The notes under the pieces were generated by a model, which was given only the letters and a program-made list of their open reading frames with translations, did not search any database and was not told the DNA's origin. A program made the translations under genes and the position numbers. From Bacillota bacterium (lineage in GTDB: Bacteria; Bacillota; Clostridia; Oscillospirales; CAG-272), in the NCBI GenBank assembly GCA_029219205.1, contig JAQXSY010000108.1, positions 1-32,640 on the forward strand: 32,640 bases of DNA, given 5' to 3'. The stretch's first letter is position 1, and each line of letters starts with the position of its first letter. Below, piece after piece: positions 7,366 through 16,036 of the stretch.

Positions 7366-8373
7366 ATGAATCGGATCAGAGTAAAATATTCACATTTTTT
7401 ACCGTCGGCTCTGTTGGAAGAGTTAAAAAATCATTATGATTTGCCTGCGGATTCCGAGTGTATATTTTTCAAATCGGGATTAAACGACATATATAAAATT
7501 ATTTCGAAAAACGGCACTTATTTTCTGAGAATATCGTTATGCAGCGTGTATAATACACAGCAAATTGAAGAGGAAATTCAATTTGTTCTTTACCTTTTAT
7601 CGTCCGGACTTTCAGTAGTTGAACCGGTTTCACTTAAAAATAATTCTTATGTTCTGGAGCTTGACGCACCAGAAGGTATGCGCCAGGCCGTAATGTTTCG
7701 CGGTATTGAGCATGATCCGTCGGGTGATGCAAATGTGAAAATGAAAAATCTCGGAAAGCTTATCGCGCAGATACATTTGTCCTCGCTTTCTTTTCGAGAA
7801 AATTCCGTTCGGCCTTTGATAAATGATAAGATGCTGGTTGAAGAGTCTTCCATATTGCTTACCCCTTTTTTGACGAATCGCCCCGACGATCTCGATTTTC
7901 TGAATAAAACCGCAAAAAAACTGTGGTCGTCAGTTGATTCAATGCTTTCAAAACAACCCGGCGCCGCCGGCTTCTGTCACGGCGACGTACAGCCGAACAA
8001 TTATTTTTTCAACGGTGAATCGCCGGTTCTTTTTGATTTCGATTGCATGGGCCGTGGGTACTTTGCATACGATTTAGGCGTTTTACTCTCAAACCTGACG
8101 TTTCTGGATAACGAAATATATCAAAATCCTCTTTGGCATTCCGTAATTGACGGATATCGAAGCGTTCGCGCACTGAATGATGATGAGGAAAGGGCAATTT
8201 TCATTTTTGCAGCATTGCATATGCTTAGAGTTCTGTCTTATCATGCAAAATGCAGAGAACAAAATCAAGGCGCGTTTTATTATATGACGGACAATCATTT
8301 AAATACTTTTTTCGAGGCATACCGTCGCCTGACAGTTCTTGCAAATGATAAAGGAGCCCTGAATATTCTTTAA
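7366..8373 (+). CDS. Phosphotransferase of the APH / homoserine-kinase-II type
   Basis: A 335-residue protein with the aminoglycoside-phosphotransferase kinase fold. The catalytic loop is CHGDVQPNN (His205, Asp207) and the metal-binding DFD follows at 224-226 within LFDFDCMGRGYFAYDLGVLL. The N-lobe contains the ATP-binding strands (FFKSGLNDIYKI, YFLRISL). Members phosphorylate small hydroxyl metabolites (homoserine, choline, sugars) or antibiotics, and sequence alone does not tell which. GGAG lies about 7 bases before the ATG. It sits 93 bases after the esterase gene in the same direction with no clear terminator between, so co-transcription is possible. A terminator follows at 8414. It is cytoplasmic. 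Resistance is not supported by anything seen here. Confidence 0.85.
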   Translation: MNRIRVKYSHFLPSALLEELKNHYDLPADSECIFFKSGLNDIYKIISKNGTYFLRISLCSVYNTQQIEEEIQFVLYLLSSGLSVVEPVSLKNNSYVLELDAPEGMRQAVMFRGIEHDPSGDANVKMKNLGKLIAQIHLSSLSFRENSVRPLINDKMLVEESSILLTPFLTNRPDDLDFLNKTAKKLWSSVDSMLSKQPGAAGFCHGDVQPNNYFFNGESPVLFDFDCMGRGYFAYDLGVLLSNLTFLDNEIYQNPLWHSVIDGYRSVRALNDDEERAIFIFAALHMLRVLSYHAKCREQNQGAFYYMTDNHLNTFFEAYRRLTVLANDKGALNIL

Positions 8374-8413
8374 CTCGTATTACCTTTTTTGTATCTTTTA
8401 TTATACGGAATTT

Positions 8414-8459
8414 AAAAATCCGAACCTTTTTTTCCGAAGGAAAAGAGGCTCGGATTTTT
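8414..8459 (+). terminator. Intrinsic terminator after the phosphotransferase gene
   Basis: Outer stem AAAAATCCGA with TCGGATTTTT (10 bp), inner stem between CCTTTTTTTCC and GGAAAAGAGG. The right arm ends in T5. Strong and potentially bidirectional. Confidence 0.85.
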
Positions 8460-8639
8460 CTTTCAGAGTTCCTTTATAAAAAATCATGTTTTCCGGCCGG
8501 CGTATGTCTCAGGCTTCCTGAAAATAATAGTTCAGTTTATTATCCAAGCGTTAACAATTTATACTTTATACATTCACATTTTTGTTATAAAATAGATTTG
8601 ATTTTTTGAAATCAGACATTTTTATACAGGTTGGTGTTT

Positions 8640-9914
8640 ATGAATACCCTTATTGAAATAGCGGTCGCGCTCACTGCCGGACTCATGCTTTCACGTTTAA
8701 CGAAGCTTGTAAAACTGCCTGCCGTTACTGCATATCTTGTCGCAGGCATTCTTATCGGTCCGTTCTGTCTCGGACAGCTCGGCGTCGACGGCTTAGGTTT
8801 TATTTCTTTTGAAGCGACTGAAAAGCTCAGTATCATCTCAGACGTCGCGCTCGGATTTATTGCTTTTTCAATCGGAAACGAATTCAGAGTTCCGCAGCTC
8901 AAAAAAATCGGAAAACAGGCCACCGTCATCGGAATCGTTCAGGCTCTGACCGCAACGCTATTTGTCGATATAGCTCTGATCATTCTGCATTTCATTATAC
9001 CTGATAAGATTTCAATTCCCTCCGCGATTATTCTCGGAGCAATCGCAACCGCAACCGCTCCCGCCGCAACACTTATGGTAGTTCGTCAGTACAAAGCGAA
9101 AGGCAAGCTCACCGACATACTTCTGCCTGTCGTTGCGCTTGACGACGCTGTGGGGCTTGTCGTTTTTGCGGTTTCCTTCGGAATCGCGCGTGCGATGATC
9201 GGAGGAGAAATCAGAATAGTCAACATTATTCTCGAGCCTCTGATTGAAGTCGTTCTTTCTCTTGCGCTCGGCGCGGCAATGGGATTTATACTCAACTTCT
9301 TTGAGAAATTCTTTGAATCGAATACACGCCGTCTCTGCATGATTGTCACATTTGTCATGGCAACCGTCGGACTTTCCATGATTGAATTCAATATCGGGGA
9401 CATACATATCGCGTTCTCTTCCCTGCTTGTATGCATGATGCTCGGAACCGTGTTCTGCAATATTTGCAAATATTCGGAAGAGCTTATGGAAAAAACCGAC
9501 AAATGGACTGCTCCGCTTTTTGTGCTGTTTTTTGTTATAAGCGGCGCCGAGCTTGAGCTCAGCGTCTTCAAGGACGGCGCGATAATCGGTATAGGACTTA
9601 TATTCATTTTATTCCGTTCGCTCGGTAAATACATCGGCTCTTTCGCCAGCGCAAAGGCTACTGGATGCGACGAGAATATCGTTAAATATCTTGGTATAAC
9701 CCTGCTTCCCCAGGCCGGAGTCGCGCTGGGAATGTGCTTAAAAGCGTCCGCTCTAGGAAATTCCGACGGCGCACTCATACGCAATATCGTACTGTTTGCG
9801 GTTCTTGTCTACGAGCTTATCGGACCGTATCTCACAAAAGTCTGCCTGATTAAATCCGGCGATATTTCACCGAAAGCCGATAATCCGAGAAAAACCAATT
9901 CAAACGCAGCCTGA
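8640..9914 (+). CDS. Monovalent cation:proton antiporter (CPA2/KefB-like)
   Basis: A 424-residue integral membrane protein with about 12-13 helices, matching the Na+/H+ exchanger (CPA2) transport domain. It exchanges Na+ or K+ for protons across the cytoplasmic membrane. Diagnostic stretches are VTAYLVAGILIGP near residue 36, ATATAPAATLMVVRQYKAKG near 140, and LDDAVGLVVFAVSFG near 170, which holds the paired acidic residues. No C-terminal TrkA-N or TrkA-C regulatory domain follows, so it is a bare transport domain. The ATG at 8640 has AGG 9 bases upstream. In-frame TTG (8631) and GTG (8634) starts are possible but poorly placed. A TATAAA at 8586 may be its -10. It is monocistronic and ends at the terminator at 9962. 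Confidence 0.9.
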   Translation: MNTLIEIAVALTAGLMLSRLTKLVKLPAVTAYLVAGILIGPFCLGQLGVDGLGFISFEATEKLSIISDVALGFIAFSIGNEFRVPQLKKIGKQATVIGIVQALTATLFVDIALIILHFIIPDKISIPSAIILGAIATATAPAATLMVVRQYKAKGKLTDILLPVVALDDAVGLVVFAVSFGIARAMIGGEIRIVNIILEPLIEVVLSLALGAAMGFILNFFEKFFESNTRRLCMIVTFVMATVGLSMIEFNIGDIHIAFSSLLVCMMLGTVFCNICKYSEELMEKTDKWTAPLFVLFFVISGAELELSVFKDGAIIGIGLIFILFRSLGKYIGSFASAKATGCDENIVKYLGITLLPQAGVALGMCLKASALGNSDGALIRNIVLFAVLVYELIGPYLTKVCLIKSGDISPKADNPRKTNSNAA

Positions 9915-9961
9915 TAAACAATATTACGTATTATTGAGGTTGTAATCTTAATTTAAAGCTC

Positions 9962-10011
9962 AAAAAACGCATGCCGCCGTTCTTGAATCCTCGGCGGTAT
10001 GCGTTTTTTTT
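9962..10011. terminator. Bidirectional terminator between the antiporter gene and tmcAL
   Basis: An 18-bp stem (AAAAAACGCATGCCGCCG with CGGCGGTATGCGTTTTTT, one wobble pair) around a 12-base loop. It has an A-run on the left and a T-run on the right, located between two convergent genes. Confidence 0.95.
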
Positions 10012-10024
10012 CAATATTACGAGA

Positions 10025-11167
10025 TTATTTCACAATGAACGGACGCATTCGAAGCGCTGTGTCAGGCGAATACGGCGCCGGAACGGAAAGCGCGTACAGT
10101 CCCTCTGCTTTCAGAGCGGTTTCAAAGCAGTTTCGCGATTCTTCCGGCAAATGCTTGTAGTCCGCCGGCTTTGTGAGAATTTTTACCGACGACGTCCGGC
10201 GTATCTCAGAGAGAATCTCACATCCGGTCTTATTTGCCGCAAGCAATGTTGTGTATCCGGGAAAACGTCCCACATCATCGTAGCTCACACCGACTGCCGC
10301 GTTCAGCGTCATGCGGCGAATACGCGCGTCCGTAAGATGCTTTGCGGAACATTCTTCAAAATAACCTTGTATATCTGCCGACGTCCATGCCGCGTCGTAC
10401 ATTCTTCCTGCCTCGCCGGCGCACTCCGCCGCTTTTTCGTACGAACCCAAACGCAGAGCTGCCAAAATCGCAGAACCGATATTCTCCAGTTTTGCCGGAG
10501 AACCGTATTTTAAACATAAATTATACGATTCTTCCGGAACAAGTTCGGCAAGACGTTCATAATCGCCGGCGGCAAACGCCTGTCTGGCTTTTGTTGCGGA
10601 AAAATCCGGCTCGCGTTTGTGTGTAAAAAGACTGATTTTTGAGTCAATGCGTTTAACCGCCTTAATATATTCAACCGCCAGAATATCGTTTGGAAGCACC
10701 GGATATCCCTCGCCGAAAGTACTTGCGTAAACCTCCTCTCTCAGTCTGATTTCGGATGAACACGTATTTCTTTTTTTCTCCGAATATGCTTTCAGAAATT
10801 TGTCGGAGAGAATGTTTTCCGCGCATTTTTCGTATTTTATCAGCTCCCCGGTGCTGCTTCCGAAGCACAAAGCGTCAACCGCGCCGAGACCGCTTGCAAT
10901 GCGTACGGCGCATGATGCAAAATGTTCCGCCCCGGAGCACGACCACGGAAACGGAAGCTCAAGAACAAGGTCCGCTCCGCATTTTACAGCAACTTCCGCA
11001 CGTTCATATTTCGGAATAACCGCCGGCTCTCCGCGCTGCACAAAATTACCGCTCATAAGCGCAATTACGGCCGTATCTGCTCCAAAAGTTTTTTTTATCA
11101 GTTCAAGCTGTGATTTATGTCCGTTGTGAAAAGGATTGTATTCACATATAACAGCAACTTTTTTCAT
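10025..11167 (-). CDS. tmcAL: tRNA(Met) cytidine acetate ligase TmcAL
   Basis: A 380-residue nucleotidyltransferase-fold enzyme (formerly YlbM/UPF0348). It activates acetate with ATP and acetylates the wobble cytidine of elongator tRNA-Met, preventing misreading. The N-terminus has CEYNPFHNGH, the nucleotidyltransferase HxGH-like motif, followed by MSGNFVQRGEPA and KCGADLVLELPFPWSCSGAEHF, all typical of the family. The track start is upstream of the real one: the ATG at 11167 is preceded by CGGAG with 5-base spacing and begins at MKKVAVICEYNP. It is divergent from ackA, which is suggestive because TmcAL uses free acetate and AckA interconverts acetate and acetyl phosphate. That link is only inference. 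It ends at the shared terminator at 9962-10011. Confidence 0.95.
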   Translation of the reverse strand: MKKVAVICEYNPFHNGHKSQLELIKKTFGADTAVIALMSGNFVQRGEPAVIPKYERAEVAVKCGADLVLELPFPWSCSGAEHFASCAVRIASGLGAVDALCFGSSTGELIKYEKCAENILSDKFLKAYSEKKRNTCSSEIRLREEVYASTFGEGYPVLPNDILAVEYIKAVKRIDSKISLFTHKREPDFSATKARQAFAAGDYERLAELVPEESYNLCLKYGSPAKLENIGSAILAALRLGSYEKAAECAGEAGRMYDAAWTSADIQGYFEECSAKHLTDARIRRMTLNAAVGVSYDDVGRFPGYTTLLAANKTGCEILSEIRRTSSVKILTKPADYKHLPEESRNCFETALKAEGLYALSVPAPYSPDTALRMRPFIVK

Positions 11168-11203
11168 TTTTCTCCGTCTTTTTAACAAAAATTGAAATTT
11201 GTC

Positions 11204-11232
11204 TTGTAATATTCTAAAAATCGGTGTATAAT
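11204..11232 (+). promoter_or_regulatory. Promoter of ackA
   Basis: Perfect -10 TATAAT at 11227-11232 and a weak -35 TTGTAA (4 of 6) at 11204-11209 with a 17-base spacer. It is about 45 bases before the ackA start and close to the divergent tmcAL start. Confidence 0.7.
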
Positions 11233-11275
11233 GCTAAATGTACTATGTTTATTTTTTTGGAGGAAATAATTCAAT

Positions 11276-12475
11276 ATGAACGTACTCGTTGTTAACGCCG
11301 GAAGCTCGTCTTTAAAGTATCAGCTTTTTGATACGGCTACCGGTAAAGTTAAAGCAAAAGGTATTTGCGAACGCATCGGTATAGACGGCAAAATCGAACA
11401 CAAGCAGGCCGACGGAACAAAGACTGTCAAAGAAATTGAAATGCCCAACCACTCCGTAGCAACACGCGTGCTTGTTGAAACGCTTACCGACCCCGAAATC
11501 GGATGCATCAAGAACATGAGCGAGATTGAAGCAGTCGGTCACCGCGTTGTCCACGGCGGTCCGTACTTCTTCCAGAGCGTGCTCGTAACCGATGAGGTTA
11601 TCAAGAAGCTTGAGCTTTGCCGCGATTTCGCTCCGCTTCACACCGGCGCTCATCTTATGGGTCTTAAGGGATGTATGGATGAAATGCCCGGAGTACCGCA
11701 GGTGCTCGTATTCGACACCGCTTTCCATCAGACAATGCCCGAAGAAGCATATTTCTATCCGATTCCTTATAAAATGTATGAAAAGTACAAAATTCGCCGC
11801 TACGGAGCTCACGGTACCTCTCACCGTTATGTCAGCGGAGAAATGTGCAAAATAATGGGACGCACAGAAGGAACCAAGATCATAACCTGTCACCTTGGAA
11901 ACGGATCATCGATCTCCGCCGTTAAAGACGGTAAGGTTATCGATACAAGTATGGGATTCACGCCTCTGGACGGCCTTGAAATGGGAACACGCTGCGGCTC
12001 AATCGACCCTGCGATTGTAACATATATCATGGAGCGCGAAGGTTTAACGCCCGCCGAAATGAACGAATTCATGAATAAAAAGTGCGGTTTCCTCGGAGTT
12101 TCCGAGATATCTTCGGACAGCCGCGATATCGAAAAAGCAGCAGCCGAAGGTAATCCAAAGGCAATTCTGGCAACCAAAATTCTTGCATACCAGATAAAGA
12201 AGTATATCGGCGCATACACCGCAGCAATGGGAGGCCTTGACGCCATAGTATTCACAGCTGGACTCGGCGAAAACAACCCTCAGCTCCGTCAGCGCGTTTG
12301 CGGCGATCTGGGCTGGCTCGGCGTTGAAATCGACGAAGCCGTCAACGCTGAAGCTCACCATCAGCCCAACACAATCAAACTTTCGACCGACGCTTCCAAA
12401 GTGCTCGTTTACCTCATTCCCACAAACGAAGAGCTTGTTATCGCAAACGACACCGAGAAGCTCGTACGCGGATAA
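11276..12475 (+). CDS. ackA: Acetate kinase
   Basis: A 399-residue ASKHA-fold kinase of normal length. It catalyses reversible transfer between acetate + ATP and acetyl phosphate + ADP in the cytoplasm, normally the last, ATP-yielding step of acetate fermentation with Pta. Visible motifs are NAGSSSLKYQLFD at the N-terminus, VLVFDTAFHQTMP, GAHGTSHRYV, HLGNGSSISAV and the GEN(N)P region near the C-terminus. GGAGG lies 11 bases before the ATG. Unlike many genomes, pta is not adjacent in this window: the upstream neighbour is the divergent tmcAL and the gene ends at a terminator at 12558, so it is transcribed alone. Propionate or butyrate kinase activity is not supported by the motif pattern. Confidence 0.98.
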   Translation: MNVLVVNAGSSSLKYQLFDTATGKVKAKGICERIGIDGKIEHKQADGTKTVKEIEMPNHSVATRVLVETLTDPEIGCIKNMSEIEAVGHRVVHGGPYFFQSVLVTDEVIKKLELCRDFAPLHTGAHLMGLKGCMDEMPGVPQVLVFDTAFHQTMPEEAYFYPIPYKMYEKYKIRRYGAHGTSHRYVSGEMCKIMGRTEGTKIITCHLGNGSSISAVKDGKVIDTSMGFTPLDGLEMGTRCGSIDPAIVTYIMEREGLTPAEMNEFMNKKCGFLGVSEISSDSRDIEKAAAEGNPKAILATKILAYQIKKYIGAYTAAMGGLDAIVFTAGLGENNPQLRQRVCGDLGWLGVEIDEAVNAEAHHQPNTIKLSTDASKVLVYLIPTNEELVIANDTEKLVRG

Positions 12476-12557
12476 ACGAATAAACCCGCCGTTACAGATT
12501 ATTCTTCAGTATACCACACAAAACACTGCAATGTCAACAACGGCGCAGGCATAAATC

Positions 12558-12590
12558 AAGACCGGATGGTAAATACCATCCGGTCTTTTT
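12558..12590 (+). terminator. Intrinsic terminator after ackA
   Basis: A 13-bp perfect stem (AAGACCGGATGGT with ACCATCCGGTCTT), a 4-base loop and a T5 run. It lies between the convergent ackA and ABC-transporter genes and may also slow transcription from the minus strand, though the minus-strand T-run is poor. Confidence 0.9.
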
Positions 12591-12594
12591 AGTT

Positions 12595-15500
12595 TTATTC
12601 TGAACGAAGGGCTTCAACCGGATCCTTTTTCGATGCAATTCCGGAGGGGATCAGTCCGGCTATAAAGGTCAGCGCCATGCTTATAAGCACAAGAACCACG
12701 CAGGCCATAGGTTCAAGAAACGCGTTGATTGCGCTTATACCGCTGAGCGCATGAACAATCATGCTGATCGGTATGCAAAGCAGCAGCGATATGCCGATTC
12801 CTATCATGCCGGCGCAGAAACCGATTATCAGAGTTTCGGCGTTGAACACACGGGATATGTCGCGCTTTGACGCTCCGATCGCACGAAGTATGCCGATTTC
12901 CTTTGTTCTTTCAAGAACGGATATATAGGTTATTATGCCTATCATTATTGAAGACACAACAAGCGAAACGGATACAAATATAATAAGTCCGTAAGAAATT
13001 GCGTTTATTATGTTTGTTATTCCCGACATGAGCAGCGCAATGTAGTCTGTGTACGAAATCTGCTTTTCTTCCTCAACAGAGCTGTTGTATTCTGCGATAA
13101 AATCAGCGATTTTATCCTTATCCTCAAAAGTTTCCGTGTAAATATTGATACGGCTCGGCTTTGAATAGTCTGCAACTCCAAGTTTCTCCAGATTTTTCTC
13201 AAGCGTCGATTCCGACGTCTCCGAAAGCATATATTTATCGTAGCAGACTGTCAGCACCGCTGTGTCGGTTGAGTTTGTGTATTTTTTATCAAATATTTCC
13301 GCAACGACCGCATAGCCTCTTTCCTCACTTCCGGATTCGGACGCATAAAGCGTTCTTGCATTCTTTTCAGCAAGAACATACACCGCATTGTCAAGCACGT
13401 CGCTGTCCGCCGACATAAGGTACATAACCGCGTCTTCATAGCTCATGGTCGTCGCGCTGCTCCAGTCGAACGCAACGAACCCGACCTTTTTCTCCTTTGT
13501 GTCAAGACTTCCGATTATCTGATTTATCATCGCATTGAGAACGTCCTCTGGCGGCGTTGTCATAAGATTTTCTATCTCAGCTTCCGCTTGCTGCTTATAA
13601 TTTTCCGTAATTACTTTTGTAAAATATTCTTTGAGCATCAGACGCAGCTCGTCGTCTGTATACGTCTCAAGATACTTTTGCATTTCTTCCTCGGGCATAC
13701 CGTACGAAGCCGAAATCGTGCTGATTATCTTGTCGCGGCTGTCGTACTCCTTCATGTAGTATTCGAGCATGGAATCAAGTTCCGTCTGATTCGGCTCTGA
13801 AAGAATCTTAAGGTAAAGCTCGGTTTTTTCTTTATCGGTAAGCGAAGCAAAATATTCCCGGATTTTTTCCGCCTTATACCAGTCGGTGGGCTCGTCTACC
13901 TGATCACCGACAAACGGCAGACCTGTAAATATGTCGCGGTTTGCATTTTTTTCGTCCTTTTGGGCAAGGACGACCTCGCTCTTGTTCACCTTGTCAATAA
14001 CGTATTCGGTAAGCGCGCAGGTGTATCCGAAGGTTCCGGATATGGCGGTTGCCGCAGCGCCGCTGTTCGGACGTATTACTCCGCATATTTTCAGCTCGTA
14101 TGCGTTATTAAGCTTCAGCTCCATCAACGCCTCGTCATCGCTGATATTTTTCCACACGCCGTCGCCGTCGCTGTCTGAATAGTAATCCGCGTCTGTCAAA
14201 AGACGAAAGCTTATCTCGCATACGTCGGCATAGTCTATTGACCTGTCCTGAAATTCAATCGTTTCGTTCTTCATTACCGCCGAAAAAATACTCTTAATCT
14301 CTTCGTCCGGTATCATACCGAGAGCGTAAAACGCCATGTCGGAAATTTCGTTGTTCTTGTCGAGTACAAGAACGATCTCGTTTGCGTTTTCCGGCCATTT
14401 TCCGTATACGAGATCATACTGATCATATATCAGATCGGAAACAAGCGCGCCGTTTTTGCCCGGAAGAATTTCTTCCCACATATTCATCATCGGCATATTC
14501 TGCGCCATCGGATTTGCATCCAGAAATGAAGCGCTGCCGGACTGTGAACCGAAAATTTTACCGAACATTTCCGATATATCTGTGTTCAGAAACTTTCCGT
14601 CAGTGCCCTTAACATAGGTATTGAGAGATACCGGATACAGATACTGTACCGACGATATGCTTTTGAGTATCGCTTCTCCGTCGTCAGACGCCATCTGTTC
14701 TTCAAGATATTTTTTGAAACTGCCCAGGTCGTTCTGAGTCGCCTCAACATTGACCATCGCATTAAACATTTCATACATACCCGAGTTTGCGTATACGGCG
14801 TCCTGATCATGCTGCTTTGCCGCCCCGCCTCTTCCGGAGCCCATAGCCGACAACAGCGACGAATAGTCCGCCTGCTCCGCTTCAAGCGTCAGCGGATAAG
14901 ATGAAATCGTATCCCTTTGCACCTTGTTTATATACGCCTGAACGCCGGTTGACATTGCAAGTATCGGCGCGATGCCAATTATTCCTATGCTGCCGGCAAA
15001 CGAGGTCAGCAGAGTTCTCGTCCGTTTTGTCATCAGATTGTTGAAAGAAAGGGACAGCGCCGTGAAAAACGACATGGATGTGCCGCGCGTTTTTTCCTGC
15101 TTCTTTTCCGCTTCGGCGTCGCGTTTTATTTCTTCGTCAGTATACGGAAGCGTGTCTCCCGTAACGCTGCCGTCAAGCAGGCTAACTATTCTTGAAGAAT
15201 ATTTTTCCGCCAGCTCGCGGTTGTGTGTAACCATAATTATCAGGCGGTCTTTTGATATTTCCTTAAGCAGCTCCATAACCTGAACGCTGGTTTCGCTGTC
15301 GAGCGCACCGGTCGGCTCGTCGGCAAGCAGAATATCCGGATCGTTGACAAGCGCACGTGCGATCGCCACACGCTGCATCTGTCCTCCCGACATCTGATTC
15401 GGCTTTTTTCTTATCTGATCACCGAGTCCAACCATTCTGAGCGCTTCTTCTGCGCGCTTCCGCCTCTCCGCCTTTGAAACGCCGGATAAGGTAAGCGCAA

Positions 15501-15816
15501 GCTCAACGTTTGCAAGCACCGACTGATGAGGAATCAGATTGTAACTCTGAAAAACAAAACCCACCGAATGGTTTCTGTAAGAATCCCAGTCCCGGTCGGA
15601 AAATTCCTTTGTCGATTTGCCGTTTATAACAAGATCGCCGGACGTGTATCTGTCAAGTCCGCCTATAATATTCAGCATCGTCGTTTTTACGCAACCGGAA
15701 GGGCCCAGAATCGACACGAACTCACTTTTTCTGAACGCAAGGCTGACGCCGCGGAGGGCAGCCACGTCTGAATCTCCCACGGTATAATTTTTTACTATAT
15801 TTTTTAGCTGAAGCAT
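12595..15816 (-). CDS. ABC transporter, fused ATPase and FtsX-type permease (MacB-like) with altered Walker A
   Basis: A 1073-residue fusion. Residues 1 to about 235 form a MacB/LolD-type ATPase with signature MSGGQ (142-146) and Walker B ILLADEP (162-168). The membrane part begins near residue 275 (RTLLTSFAGSIGIIGIAPIL), has a very long extracytoplasmic region of about 550 residues, and ends with three membrane helices in an FtsX-like domain (ISYGLIIFVSVSLVVSSIMIGIITYISVLERTKEIGILRAIG). Such type VII ABC proteins move substrates or signals at the envelope rather than importing solutes. The Walker A loop reads GPSGCVKT: the normally invariant glycine before the lysine is Val43 (codon GTA), which may impair ATP binding. 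The start at 15816 is chosen by CGGAG before the ATG. It is divergent from feoAB. Its substrate is unknown. Confidence 0.93.
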   Translation of the reverse strand: MLQLKNIVKNYTVGDSDVAALRGVSLAFRKSEFVSILGPSGCVKTTMLNIIGGLDRYTSGDLVINGKSTKEFSDRDWDSYRNHSVGFVFQSYNLIPHQSVLANVELALTLSGVSKAERRKRAEEALRMVGLGDQIRKKPNQMSGGQMQRVAIARALVNDPDILLADEPTGALDSETSVQVMELLKEISKDRLIIMVTHNRELAEKYSSRIVSLLDGSVTGDTLPYTDEEIKRDAEAEKKQEKTRGTSMSFFTALSLSFNNLMTKRTRTLLTSFAGSIGIIGIAPILAMSTGVQAYINKVQRDTISSYPLTLEAEQADYSSLLSAMGSGRGGAAKQHDQDAVYANSGMYEMFNAMVNVEATQNDLGSFKKYLEEQMASDDGEAILKSISSVQYLYPVSLNTYVKGTDGKFLNTDISEMFGKIFGSQSGSASFLDANPMAQNMPMMNMWEEILPGKNGALVSDLIYDQYDLVYGKWPENANEIVLVLDKNNEISDMAFYALGMIPDEEIKSIFSAVMKNETIEFQDRSIDYADVCEISFRLLTDADYYSDSDGDGVWKNISDDEALMELKLNNAYELKICGVIRPNSGAAATAISGTFGYTCALTEYVIDKVNKSEVVLAQKDEKNANRDIFTGLPFVGDQVDEPTDWYKAEKIREYFASLTDKEKTELYLKILSEPNQTELDSMLEYYMKEYDSRDKIISTISASYGMPEEEMQKYLETYTDDELRLMLKEYFTKVITENYKQQAEAEIENLMTTPPEDVLNAMINQIIGSLDTKEKKVGFVAFDWSSATTMSYEDAVMYLMSADSDVLDNAVYVLAEKNARTLYASESGSEERGYAVVAEIFDKKYTNSTDTAVLTVCYDKYMLSETSESTLEKNLEKLGVADYSKPSRINIYTETFEDKDKIADFIAEYNSSVEEEKQISYTDYIALLMSGITNIINAISYGLIIFVSVSLVVSSIMIGIITYISVLERTKEIGILRAIGASKRDISRVFNAETLIIGFCAGMIGIGISLLLCIPISMIVHALSGISAINAFLEPMACVVLVLISMALTFIAGLIPSGIASKKDPVEALRSE

Positions 15817-15848
15817 CTTTTTTCTCCGTTTTAAATAATAACGCATTT

Positions 15849-15857
15849 ATTCTATCA
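15849..15857 (-). promoter_or_regulatory. Possible extended -10 of the ABC transporter gene
   Basis: On the minus strand TG-A-TAGAAT, an extended -10 with no good -35 upstream, about 35 bases before the ABC start codon. Confidence 0.3.
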
Positions 15858-15908
15858 CAACAATACCCTCTTCACCACCTCGGACTGTAATTATTTTATG
15901 AATTTTCT

Positions 15909-15923
15909 TGAAAATGATTGTAA
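15909..15923. promoter_or_regulatory. Possible Fur-type box in the feo/ABC divergent region
   Basis: TGAAAATGATTGTAA matches 11 of 14 positions of the 7-1-7 Fur consensus TGATAATNATTATCA by eye. It is 20 bases upstream of the feo -35 rather than over the promoter. This would fit iron control of feoAB but the match could be chance in A/T-rich DNA. Confidence 0.3.
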
Positions 15924-15943
15924 AAATTTTTTATTCGTATTAA

Positions 15944-15972
15944 TTGACAACAAATGCGTTCTGTGATACCAT
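15944..15972 (+). promoter_or_regulatory. Promoter of feoAB
   Basis: Perfect -35 TTGACA at 15944-15949, 17-base spacer, and -10 TACCAT (4 of 6) at 15967-15972 with an upstream TG giving an extended -10. The feoA start is about 65 bases downstream. Confidence 0.65.
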
Positions 15973-16036
15973 AAATCACATAGAAATATAATGTATGGTT
16001 TTAATTTAAGCTATTTTTTCAACACGAGGTTAGGCA

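Noticed and set aside
9086-9784. 232-codon minus-strand ORF
   Set aside because: Antisense to the antiporter gene, with serine/proline-rich shadow composition.
9971-10513. 180-codon plus-strand ORF
   Set aside because: Antisense to tmcAL and starts in the bidirectional terminator.
15840-15960. Inverted repeat AACGCATTT / AAATGCGTT about 100 bases apart in the divergent region
   Set aside because: Only nine bases, far apart, in A/T-rich DNA; chance is likely.
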